Positions 32,504 to 42,236 of a DNA stretch of 64,000 nucleotides are shown in pieces. The stretch spans positions 186,001 to 250,000 of the forward strand of contig CAJNDS010002159.1 in the NCBI GenBank assembly GCA_905221605.1, in the 5' to 3' direction. The notes under the pieces were generated by a model. The model saw nothing but the letters and a program-made list of their open reading frames with translations, had not been told where the DNA came from and did no database searches. Position numbers and translations under genes: made by a program. The DNA is from Symbiodinium natans. Lineage: Eukaryota > Sar > Dinophyceae > Suessiales > Symbiodiniaceae. Positions within the stretch are counted from its first letter, which is position 1; every line of letters begins with the position of its first letter.

Positions 32504-35121
32504 GTCTTGAGGACCTCGACGCCCCTATGGATCCAGGAGAAGACGATGCCATGGAAGAGGGCCTGACGTGGCTCTATGAGCATGGCCTGAGGCAACTCTT
32601 TGATGGGCCTGACTTGAGAGTAACGACAAAAATCCGTAAGGGAGATGATGTCAAAGAGTGGTTCCGCATGAAGTTTGGTGGAAAGAAGATTTGGGTCCAT
32701 GTCCCGGACAATGCGGTTTGCGAAGTTTCTGGCAAGGTTTTGCCTCGTAAGCATCTTGAAGAAGGTATGAGACTCGAGCTCTCAGAACTTGATGCTTTTG
32801 GTGTAGCTACGATTATAGGAGAAGCTGAGGCCCGTAAACGAGCTACGCGGAGAATCCATACGACTAGGTGGGTTCTGACTTCGAAACCGTCAGCCACGAA
32901 CCCTGAATGCGTTCGTGCTCGTCTTGTTGTGAGAGACTATGCATTTGGATCCAATCCTCTAGCTGATGGGATATATTCCCCCACCACGTCTTTGGAAGCC
33001 TTGAGGGGTGTTCTTGCTATTCATGCTGTCAGAGGTGGCACCTTGTTGTCAGCAGATGTGAGCGTTGCCTTCATGCAAGCGCCTGTGCAGGGAGTAGAGT
33101 GTATCCGGTTTCCGAATGGGATGTATGATGAGGAGAACAAGCCGCTGTTTGCGCAGCTACACAAAGCCATGAATGGCTTGAGAGTAGGACCACTGAGCTG
33201 GTACCTAGAGTTTACCAGCACGCTGCGTAAGCAGTTTGGGTTTGGTGAGACTGCCGACCCTACTGTGCATCACCGGCTTGAGAAGGATGGTGCGCTGACC
33301 TTGGTGTTAGTGTATGTTGACGATCTCATCATCTTTTCCCAGAATCCGCCAATTGCCAAGGATCTGTACGCTAAGCTAGCGAAGATCTATAAAATGAAGC
33401 AGACAGGACTTCTAGAACCGGGTAAGACCGGGCAGCTCGAGTTCTTGGGTCGAGTGATCGCCCGAACCACTGAGCATGGACCTGTGTTCTTTGGCCTGAA
33501 GCCGGGGTACTTGAAGTCGCTTGGAGAAGAGTTTGGCATTAGCGGAAAAGGTGTGAAACCAGTGCTGGGAAACCTCGAGAGGGAGTACCGGAAGAAGGAG
33601 GCTGGAACACCTATCAGCACTGAGGCGTATGAACGCTATAGACGTGTGCTTGGTAAGTTGATGTGGGCAAGCCTGACGTTGCCGCATTTGTCCTACCCGG
33701 TAGGATTTCTGGGCCGGTATCAGAGTGACCCAGATAGCCAGGCAGAAGCTTGCTTGAGACGCGTGGTTCGCTGGGTGATGGCTTTGCCTGAGTACCTTCA
33801 GCGATTTTCGGCAGAAGCATTTGAGTATCCTTGCTGCGCTTCGGAAACCATGCTCTCTGGCTTTGTGGATGCGTCATGGAACATTTGCTCTGTGTCTGGT
33901 GCCATTGTGAAGTGGCATGGCATCATGATCAAAACTTTCTCGCGGAAACAGTCGGTGACCGCGTTGAGTTCGGCGGAGGCCGAATTGGCAGCTCTGACTG
34001 AGGCAGCCAAAGAGTCGGTGTACTTGTCTTTGCTCATGGAAACGCTCCTGTATGGAATGCCCAAAGGAGAGACCGGTGAGTTTCCGATTCACCTGGCTTC
34101 GGATTCGGAAGCCGCTTTGTCGATTAGCAAAATGACGGGGTTGTTACGCCGTGTTCGGCACCTGGAGCTTCGTCATCGCTATCTTCAAGAGCTAGTCCAC
34201 CTGGAAAGGCTGATTCTAAGCTTCATCAGTGGAGAACGGAATCCAGCCGATGGACTGACGAAATCTCCTGAGGAGTTGTTGCTTGAGCATTTGCTGGTTG
34301 CGTGTGGACTGGAAAGAGTGTGTGAAGAAGACCTTCAGGGTCTTGTAGTTCCTGAACACCTTCGTGAACGAATGGAAGAACTTGAAGAAGTATGTGAAAA
34401 GCTTGAGAAAATCCCGACAAACCTGGCGAAGTACGAGCCCGTGGCGAGAGACCTTGCGTTGGGATCTGTTCCTCTGCTTGTGATCGAGGTGTTTTGTTCA
34501 ACGGACAGTGCGTTGTGCCGAGCGTGTGCTCGTGACCGAGTAGCGTATATAGGCATAACTGAGAAAGAGGACTTCTTAAGCAAGAGTACTCAGATGTTTC
34601 TAGGAGAGGTCTTGCTGTGTCTGTTGAGTAGGAAACCGCCCCAGATCTATGTCCACATAGCTTCCCCTTGTACCGCTGGATGTAGCTACCGCTTTAAGAA
34701 TTGGCATCGACCGAAGTTTCGACATCGGTGGCGAGAGCAGGTCAAGAAGCATGTTGCATCTTGGAAAGCTTTAGGAAGACTTCTGGAGGACCGCTGCAAA
34801 GAGATCCTGGTTACCCAGGAATGGCCAAAGAACTGTGGTCTTTGGAAGGAGGAAAGTTATCTGAAAGAAAAGAAGCGCCTTGGTCTGAACTTTGGAAGGG
34901 TTGTGGACCGTTGTGCCTTCGACGGGGTCTTTAAGCGGTGGTTCTTTGCTACAAACCGAGAGGAGTGGAGTGAAATCTTCTCTGGAAAGCCCTGTGACAA
35001 AAGTCATCAGCATGTTTCACTTGCTAGTGTCGAAGAAACGGGTATCTATCCGACTAGACTGGGTAGAGCTCTTTTGAGTGGTGCGAAAGTCACGTTAGGT
35101 CTTGTAGGAACACCTTCTTAG
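32410..35121 (+). CDS. pol: copia pol part 2: reverse transcriptase, RNase H, methyltransferase-like tail
   Basis: The frame overlaps part 1 by about 95 bases in -1 phase and has no convincing early ATG, so it presumably requires a frameshift or is separated by an indel (a T5 run lies at 32447-32451). The reverse transcriptase has SADVSVAFMQAP and the catalytic YVDDL box (33313-33327). The RNase H region has SGFVDASWN, TALSSAEAELAAL, LASDSEAAL and NPADGLTK. About 290 further residues follow, containing VIEVFCSTDSAL (about 34480), ASPCTAGCS (about 34661-34690) and QEWPKNCGLW (about 34814-34845). The spacing recalls C5-methyltransferase motifs I, IV (PC) and VI. The tail is not part of a normal copia pol. 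Confidence 0.8.
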   Translation, partial: NGRRRRVGWVFSDFSDVPEETGMEVEPPGGVGLEDLDAPMDPGEDDAMEEGLTWLYEHGLRQLFDGPDLRVTTKIRKGDDVKEWFRMKFGGKKIWVHVPDNAVCEVSGKVLPRKHLEEGMRLELSELDAFGVATIIGEAEARKRATRRIHTTRWVLTSKPSATNPECVRARLVVRDYAFGSNPLADGIYSPTTSLEALRGVLAIHAVRGGTLLSADVSVAFMQAPVQGVECIRFPNGMYDEENKPLFAQLHKAMNGLRVGPLSWYLEFTSTLRKQFGFGETADPTVHHRLEKDGALTLVLVYVDDLIIFSQNPPIAKDLYAKLAKIYKMKQTGLLEPGKTGQLEFLGRVIARTTEHGPVFFGLKPGYLKSLGEEFGISGKGVKPVLGNLEREYRKKEAGTPISTEAYERYRRVLGKLMWASLTLPHLSYPVGFLGRYQSDPDSQAEACLRRVVRWVMALPEYLQRFSAEAFEYPCCASETMLSGFVDASWNICSVSGAIVKWHGIMIKTFSRKQSVTALSSAEAELAALTEAAKESVYLSLLMETLLYGMPKGETGEFPIHLASDSEAALSISKMTGLLRRVRHLELRHRYLQELVHLERLILSFISGERNPADGLTKSPEELLLEHLLVACGLERVCEEDLQGLVVPEHLRERMEELEEVCEKLEKIPTNLAKYEPVARDLALGSVPLLVIEVFCSTDSALCRACARDRVAYIGITEKEDFLSKSTQMFLGEVLLCLLSRKPPQIYVHIASPCTAGCSYRFKNWHRPKFRHRWREQVKKHVASWKALGRLLEDRCKEILVTQEWPKNCGLWKEESYLKEKKRLGLNFGRVVDRCAFDGVFKRWFFATNREEWSEIFSGKPCDKSHQHVSLASVEETGIYPTRLGRALLSGAKVTLGLVGTPS

Positions 35122-35253
35122 GTCGGCAGTAGGAGTGCTCGCTTTCGGACTTTGCCTGGGATGAGATGTTTAAGCACTGGAAACACCGAGCTGTGAAGAA
35201 GTGCGTGGCTCTGAGGCATTACAGTCCAAGCGGGGGTGTGAAAGTTCCTGTTC

Positions 35254-35270
35254 CCGTAGTCTGGCTCAAG
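35254..35270 (+). other. Spliced-leader-like relic at unit 1 start
   Basis: CCGTAGTCTGGCTCAAG matches the 5' (CCGTAG) and 3' (TGGCTCAAG) parts of the dinoflagellate trans-spliced leader, with about four bases missing between. It lies exactly where the repeated units begin. Other units keep only CTGGCTCAAG (39320, 41360, 44194). This suggests the unit was founded by a reverse-transcribed, trans-spliced RNA. Confidence 0.45.
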
Positions 35271-35765
35271 TCTCGGCTCAACCCCGGTGGGGTGCGCAGG
35301 TAGTGAGCTGTTCGGTGGCCTGGAGGCTGTACCTAAGGGTGGGCTCCAACAGGACTCAAACCGAAACCACTGTGTTTGCTCGGTAGTTCTGCCAGCCACG
35401 TAGCTGCCTGTGTACGGCCTCGCCGAGTGCTGAGGGAACTTTCGACCTCGCTGCTGAGGGTGTTGTCGGCCTCGCATAAGCTGAGGATTGTGGAAAGTCT
35501 TCGGCCTCGCTCGGAGGGACAACATAGTTCGGCCTCACCACGGTTGAGGGAAACACCTCCTGGAACTGAGGTGCAAGAAGATAGCAGACCTGTGCGAGCG
35601 AAGAGGGTTCCGAGGCCTTAACTTCCTTTGTTGGAACAGGGCCCCGTCTCAACCGCAGATTCCGCTCGTGGGCTATCGGCGACCAGAGTGGCCGTCCACA
35701 GTGCCCTGGACAGTGTGCCACACGCCAAAGAGACTTGCTGCAAGGCAGACGGAGAGCGACGGACC

Positions 35766-36158
35766 ATGCCGGCAATTGCGTGCTGTGTATTTGCATGGTC
35801 ACACCAGGGGCGTCGTGAAGGGCTTTTCCTGGAACTGTCGCAGTCATATCGTATCCACTTTGTCCGTCGCACCAGGAGAGGCAACATAGCCTGGGGCAGC
35901 TGTGGGAATTGGAATGTCCAAAGAAGCCTGAATGCAGCTAACCTCCACCTGCAGCTCCGGGATTTCCGATGCTGTGAGGATGCGAGGCTTTGGAACATCG
36001 ATTTCTATGTCGATCCCACAAACCCATCCCTGATGATTGATGGCAGCGGACGTGAAATCAGGTACCTGGGTAGGCTGGTGATTATGGTGTATGGCCCTGA
36101 TGTGTCGAGAAGGATGCTGGCCTTGTCGGAAGATGATGAGGAATGGATGCTCCTTTGA
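35766..36158 (+). CDS. Array ORF, unit 1 (130 aa)
   Basis: The ATG-started frame begins MPAIACCVFAWSHQGRREGL and ends LALSEDDEEWMLL. It is preserved in units 3 and 4 with only in-frame length changes, which argues that it is translated or very recent. No family recognised. The opposite strand (36239-35844) is also open and protein-like (LNGEAVLAIQSTSTCLVTGR) and is likewise kept in the other units, so the coding strand is undecided. Confidence 0.4.
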   Translation: MPAIACCVFAWSHQGRREGLFLELSQSYRIHFVRRTRRGNIAWGSCGNWNVQRSLNAANLHLQLRDFRCCEDARLWNIDFYVDPTNPSLMIDGSGREIRYLGRLVIMVYGPDVSRRMLALSEDDEEWMLL

Positions 36159-39100
36159 GGTGATGAAACGTCGCCGGCCAGTAACCAGGCAAGTGGAAGT
36201 GGATTGAATTGCGAGCACAGCCTCGCCATTAAGGGCCATGTGAGGGCAAACCCGAATGCAGGCTTAGCTTGCCGGAATGAGGGTGATCAACATACCCTCG
36301 CAGCACAATGCTTTCAGAACCCGTGAAACCAGTGGAGATGCCATGTGAGGCTATGCAAGGGCAGTTTCGGCCTCGCTATGCTGGAGTAAAGGTTCGGCCT
36401 CGCCTCGGCTGAGGGAATGGATGGTTCGGCCTCGCCAAGGCTGAGGGAACAACAGAAGGGTTGCGAAAACGCCTCGCTGATGAAGAAGGTGCATGATGTT
36501 CCGGCCTCGCATCAGCTGAGGGAAGAATGATGGAATGGGCAGGACGGGCACTTATTGGTCTGCCGGAATTGAGTCTGGGAGACTCTGGAAGCACTGCATG
36601 CAGCTTGGACGGCTGATGCTACTGGGCGCAAAGCGGTAAAGCAGCTTGAAGCATAGACTCCGCGGTGCCGGTGTGTCGGAGCAATGAACCCTGGATTAGC
36701 CGGGACGTACTCCGTGGAGGATTCGTTGTCACTGCTTTCAGAAATGCCCACAAGGACCAAGCATGCAGCTAACCCGTGGTCGCAGAGTGGGCCTCACTTC
36801 GGTTGAGGGTAATCGACTCCCAAGTGAGAGTATGGAGTTTTGGTGGCAAACAAGAGAGCCAGCCGAATGTCTTTGGAACAATGGCTACGGCTGGATTGGA
36901 GAATGTCAAGTCTCACAATGGATAGCGGCCTCGTACATAATATCCTCACAGGCAGGGTGGGTTTGACCTGGTAGTCGGCACCTTGCCCGGCCCCCTGTCA
37001 GGCGCCTGTACCGGCCACCTGTTGAAGGTGTGTGGCGTGGGGTCACCGGTGCGTAGCGGCGATTTCGGTCGCTTAGCGTCCTCCAGCCTAAAAAGGGGTA
37101 TGTTTGGGCAGGTACTTCACCTGTTCCTCCTGCTTGGCTCGTGTTGGAGATGTGTGAATCGAGGGCATGGATCCGTCAAGGTGAGATGACGAGAAAGTGC
37201 AGAATTGGGCCTCAATCAATATGGAACGGTCTATGGGGATTGACCACCCCGCTGGTAGAGGGATAGCGGCCTCTGAGAATCGGAGGGCATGGATCACCTC
37301 CCGGCAAAAGCCACAGGAAGTATGCCCTGTGCATGCAAGAGGCAGCCACCGTAACCAGAGTCCATGAAGCCTCGGGCCATGACCTGGTTTGAAGACATGT
37401 CCGGCCTCACTACGGTTGAGGGGTGTGGATGGAAGCACTCAGGACATGCAATGAGACTCGTAGAACGAGCATCTGGGTCTACAGGAATTGACCTCCATTC
37501 GGTTGAGGGATAGCGGCCTCCACGAACGAGGGCATGGATCACCTCCCGAATAGACAACACAGAGAATGTGCAAGCATACAGGCAATTTGCCTTGGCCAAA
37601 GTCTTCAAGCCAATGGCAACGACTTGGTCAAAACGACATTCCGGCCTCACTTCGGTTGAGGGTAGCGGTACGTCAAAACCGAGGACAAGGAATGAGGGGG
37701 GGAACTTACCGGCAGTTTCACCCCACAGTTTTAGTAAGCTTTTGTTTCACTTGAACCCACAGCCCCTTCGGGTGGCTACGCCTCGCAGCGTGCAGACGAA
37801 AGTTCCTGTCCGGCTGATGCTACTGGGCGGCGCAAAGCGGTCAAGCAGCTTGAAGCATAGACTGTGCGGTGGCGGTGTGTCGGAGCAATTGATAGGAGAC
37901 AACCGCAGCCCAGCAGTGCTCAATCAACAAAGCAATCATTCGGCCTCGACTTTGGTCTGAGGGAATGTGAGATATGGATAAAAGAGCAAACTCCAGAATA
38001 TGGATGAGGGACACTGGCCAGGCATGGAGGCCAGCAAAGGGCAGATACCAACATTGCAATGGAGAAGCCTCGAGTCCCAATGGGCAGTGAACTTTGTGGT
38101 GAGGAATACGTCGACTGGGGAGTAAGTGCGAGAAAGCCAGAGCGATTCTGGGGAGAACAGCAAGGCACGGTTAGTAAGTGCGAGAACACCGGAGCTGCTG
38201 AGAACCCTGGATTAGCCGGGACGTATTCCGTGGAGGATTCGATGTCACTGCTTTCAGAAATGCCCACAAGGACCAAGCAAGCAGCTAATCCGTGGTAACA
38301 GAGTGGGCCTCACTTCGGTTGAGGGTAATCGACTCCCAAGTGAGAGTATGGAGTTTTGGTGGCAAACCAAAAACCAGCTGACTGTCCTTGGAACAATGGC
38401 TACGGCTGGATTGGAGAATGTCAAGTCTCACAATGGATAGCGGCCTCGTACATAATACCCTCACAGGCAGGGTGGGTTTGACCTGGTAGTCGGCACCTTG
38501 CCGGCTCCCTGTCAGGCGCCTGTACCGGCCACCTGTTGAAGGTGTGTGGCGTGGGGTCACCGGTGCGTAGCGGCGATTTCGGTCGCTTAGCGTCCTCCAG
38601 CCTAAAAAGGGGTATGTTTGGGCAGGTACTTCACCTGGTCCTCCTGCTTGGCTCGTGTTGGAGATGTGTGAATCGAGGGCATGGATCCGTAAGGTGAGAT
38701 GACGAGAAAGTGCAGAATTGGGCCTCAATCGGAACGGTCTATGGGGATTGACCACCCCGCTGGTAGAGGGATAGCGGCCTCTGAGAATCGGAGGGCATGG
38801 ATCACCTCCCGGCAAAAGCCACAGGAAGTATGCCCTGTGCATGCAAGAGGCAGCCACCGTAACCAGAGTCCATGAAGCCTTGGGCCATGACCTGGTTTGA
38901 AGACATGTCCGGCCTCACTACGGTTGAGGGGTGTGGATGGAAGCACTGAGGACATGCAATGAGACTCGTAGAACGAGCATCTGGGTCTACAGGAATTGAC
39001 CTCCATTCGGTTGAGGGATAGCGGCCTCCACGAACGAGGGCATGGATCACCTCCCGAATAGACAACACAGAGAATGTGCAAGCATACAGGCAATTTGCCT

Positions 39101-39823
39101 TGGCCAAAGTCTTCGAGCCACTGGCAACGACTTGGTCAAAACGACATTCCGGCCTCACTTCGGTTGAGGGTAGCGGTACGTCAAAACCGAGGACAAGGAA
39201 TGAGAGGGGGAACTTACCGCAGTTTCACCCCACAGTTTTAGTAAGCTTTTGTTTCACTTGAACCCACAGCCCCTTCGGGTGGCTACGCCTCGCAGCGTGC
39301 AGACGAAAGTTCCTGTCTGGCTCAAGTCTCGGCTCAACCCCGGTGGGGTGCGCAGGTAGTGAGCTGTTCGGTGGCCTGGAGGCTGTACCTAAGGGTGGGC
39401 TCTAACAGGACTCAAACCGAAACCACTGTGTTTGCTCGGTAGTTCTGCCAGCCACATAGCTGCCTGTGTACGGCCTCGCCGAGTGCTGAGGGAACTTTCG
39501 ACCTCGCTGCTGAGGGTGTTGTCGGCCTCGCCTGAGATGAGGATTGTGGAAAGTCTTCGGCCTCGCTTCGGAGGGACAACATAGTTCGGCCTCACTACGG
39601 TTGAGGGAAACACCTCCTGAAACTGAGGTGCAAGAAGATAGCAGACCTGTGCGAGCGAATCGGGTTCCGAGGCCTTAACTTCCTTTGTTGGAACAGGGCC
39701 CCGTCTCAACCCCGGATTTCCGCCCGTGGGCTATCGGCGACCAGAGTGGCCGTCCACTGTGCCCTGGACAGTGTGCCACACGCCAAAGAGACTTGCTGCA
39801 AGGCAGACGGAGAGCGACGGACC

Positions 39824-40393
39824 ATGCCGGCAATTGCATGCTGTGTATTTGCATGGTCACACCAGGGGCGTCGTGAAGGGCTCTTCCTGGAACTGTCGCA
39901 GTCATATCGTATCCACTTTGTCCGTCGCACCAGAGAGAGATGTGGGGGAGATGTGGGGGAGATGTGGGGGAGATGTGGGGGAGATGTGGGGGAGATGTGG
40001 GGGAGATGTGGGGGAGATGTGGGGGAGATGTGGGGGAGATGTGGGGGAGATGTGGGGGAGATGTGGGGGAGATGTGGGGGAGATGTGGGGGAGAATTGGA
40101 ATGTGGGGGAGATGTGGGGGAGATGTGGGGGAGATGTGGGGGATTGGAATGTCCAAAGAAGCCTGAATGCAGCTAACCTCCACTTGCAGCTCCGGAACTT
40201 CCGATGCTGTGAAGATGCGAGGCTTTGGAACATCGATTTCTATGTCGATCCCACAAACCCATCCCTGATGATTGATGGCAGCGGACGTGTAATCAGGTAC
40301 CTGGGAAGGCTGGTGATTATGGTGTATGGCCCTGATGTGTCGAGAAGGATGCTGGCCTTGTCGGAAGATGATGAGGAATGGATGCTCCTTTGA
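39824..40393 (+). CDS. Array ORF, unit 3 (189 aa, minisatellite inserted in frame)
   Basis: This is the same frame as in unit 1, but residues RRGNIAWGSCG are replaced by a run of GGDVGEMWGRC repeats. Despite about 200 bases of 11-bp repeats the downstream frame (NWNVQRSLNAANLHLQL...) is retained to the same stop. It differs from unit 1 at few other residues (RNF for RDF, GRV for GRE). Confidence 0.4.
   Translation: MPAIACCVFAWSHQGRREGLFLELSQSYRIHFVRRTRERCGGDVGEMWGRCGGDVGEMWGRCGGDVGEMWGRCGGDVGEMWGRCGGDVGENWNVGEMWGRCGGDVGDWNVQRSLNAANLHLQLRNFRCCEDARLWNIDFYVDPTNPSLMIDGSGRVIRYLGRLVIMVYGPDVSRRMLALSEDDEEWMLL
39936..40143 (+). repeat. 11-bp minisatellite (GGGGGAGATGT)n
   Basis: About 18 units are present, interrupted once by GAATTGGAATGT, which is the unique sequence that borders the tract in other units. 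The array seems to have grown by slippage that re-copied its own flank. It is absent from units 1 and 4. Confidence 0.97.
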
Positions 40394-41864
40394 GGTGATG
40401 GAACGTCGCCGGCCAGTAACCAGGCAAGTGGAAGTGGATTGAATTGCGAGCACAGCCTCGCCATTAAGGGCCATGTGAGGGCAAACCCGAATGCAGGCTT
40501 AGCTTGCCGGAATGAGGGTGATCAACATACCCACATACCCTCGCAGCACAATGCTTTCAGAACCCGTGAAACCAGCGGAGATGCCATGTGAGGCTATGCA
40601 AGGGCAGTTTCGGCCTCGCTATGCTGGAGTAAAGGTTCGCCTCGCCTCGGCTGAGGGAACGGATGGTTCGGCCTCGCCACGGCTGAGGGAACAACAGAAG
40701 GGTTGCGAAAACGCCTCGCTGAGGAAGAACGGTGCATAATGTTCCGGCCTCGCATCAGCTGAGGGAAGAATGATGGAATGGGCAGGCCGGGCACTGATTG
40801 GTCTGCCGGAATTGAGTCTTGGAGACTCTGGAAGCACTGCATGCAGCTTGAAAGCTGATGCTACTGGGCGCAAAGCGGTTAAGCAGCTTGAAGCATAGAC
40901 TCCGCGGTGCCGGTGTGTCGGAGCAATTGATAGGAGACAACCGCAGCCCAACAGTGCTCAATCAAACAAAGCAATCATTCGGCCTCGACTTTGGTCTGAG
41001 GGAATGTGAGCTATGGATAAAAGAGCAAACTCCAGAAATGGATGAGGGACACTGGCCAGGCATGGAGGCCAGCAAAGGGCAGATACCAACATTGCAATGG
41101 AGAAGCCTCGAGTCCCAATGGGCAGTGAACTTTGTGGTGAGGAATATGTCGACTGGGAGAACAGCAAGGCACGGTTAGTAAGTGCGAGAACACCGGAGCT
41201 GCTGAGAACCCTGGATTAGCCGGGACGTATTCCGTGGAGGCGTCGATGTCACTGCTTTCAGAAATGGCCACAAGGATCAAGCAAGCAGCTAATCCGTGGT
41301 AGCAGAGTGGGTCTCACTTCGGTCGATTACCCGCAGCGTGCAGACGAAAGTTCCTGTCTGGCTCAAGTCTCGGCTCAACCCCGGTGGGGTGCGCAGGTAG
41401 TGAGCGGTGCGGTGGCCTGGAGGCTGTACCTAAGGGTGGGCTCCAACAGGACTCAAACCGAAACCACTGTGTTTGCTCGGTAGTTCTGCCAGCCACATAG
41501 CTGCCTGTGTACGGCCTCGCCGAGTGCTGAGGGAACTTTCGACCTCGCTGCTGAGGGTGTTGTCGGCCTCGCCTGAGATGAGGATTGTGGAAAGTCTTCG
41601 GCCTCGCTTCGGAGGGACAACATAGTTCGGCCTCACTACGGTTGAGGGCAACACCTCCTGGAACTGAGGTGCAAGAAGATAGCAGACCTGTGCGAGCGAA
41701 TCGGGTTCCGAGGCCTTAACTTCCTTTGTTGGAACAGGGCCCCGTCTCAACCCCAGAATTCCGCCCGTGGGCTATCGGCGAGCAGAGTGGCCGTCCACTG
41801 TGCCCTGGACAGTGTGCCACACGCCAAAGAGACTTGCTGCAAGGCAGACGGAGAGCGACGGACC

Positions 41865-42236
41865 ATGCCGGCAATTGCATGCTGTGTATTTGCATGGTCA
41901 CACCAGGGGCGTCGTGAAGGGCTATTCCTGGAACTGTCGCAGTCATATCGTATCCACTTTGTCCGTCGCACCAGGAGAGGCAACATAGCCTGGGGCAGCT
42001 GTGGGAATTGGAATGTCCAAAGAAGCCTGAATGCAGCTAACCTCCACCTGCAGCTCCGGAACTTCCGATGCTGTGAAGATGCGAGGCTTTGGAACACAAA
42101 CCCATCCCTGATGATTGATGGCAGCGGACGTGTAATCAGGTACCTGGGAAGGCTGGTGATTATGGTGTATGGCCCTGATGTGTCGAGAAGGATGCTGGCC
42201 TTGTCGGAAGATGATGAGGAATGGATGCTCCTTTGA
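41865..42236 (+). CDS. Array ORF, unit 4 (123 aa)
   Basis: This copy is identical in layout to unit 1 but lacks a 21-bp block encoding IDFYVDP, an in-frame deletion. All three complete copies therefore keep the frame across a 21-bp loss and a gain of about 177 bp. No family recognised. Confidence 0.4.
   Translation: MPAIACCVFAWSHQGRREGLFLELSQSYRIHFVRRTRRGNIAWGSCGNWNVQRSLNAANLHLQLRNFRCCEDARLWNTNPSLMIDGSGRVIRYLGRLVIMVYGPDVSRRMLALSEDDEEWMLL

Larger units (their letters stand above)
27000..35121 (+). mobile_element. Ty1/copia-type retroelement with extra ORF and methyltransferase-like domain
   Basis: The order gag zinc knuckle, aspartic protease, integrase, reverse transcriptase, RNase H is diagnostic of Ty1/copia. 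No long terminal repeats could be matched between the two flanks, so limits are approximate. Gag is frame-disrupted and pol is split into two frames, so the copy may be inactive unless frameshifting is used. Additions beyond a normal copia element are a 449-codon overprinted ORF and a C-terminal methyltransferase-like domain. Confidence 0.85.

Noticed and set aside
26800-36300. Long terminal repeats for the copia element
   Set aside because: I compared the upstream flank with the downstream array and found no matching direct repeats, so no LTR is claimed.
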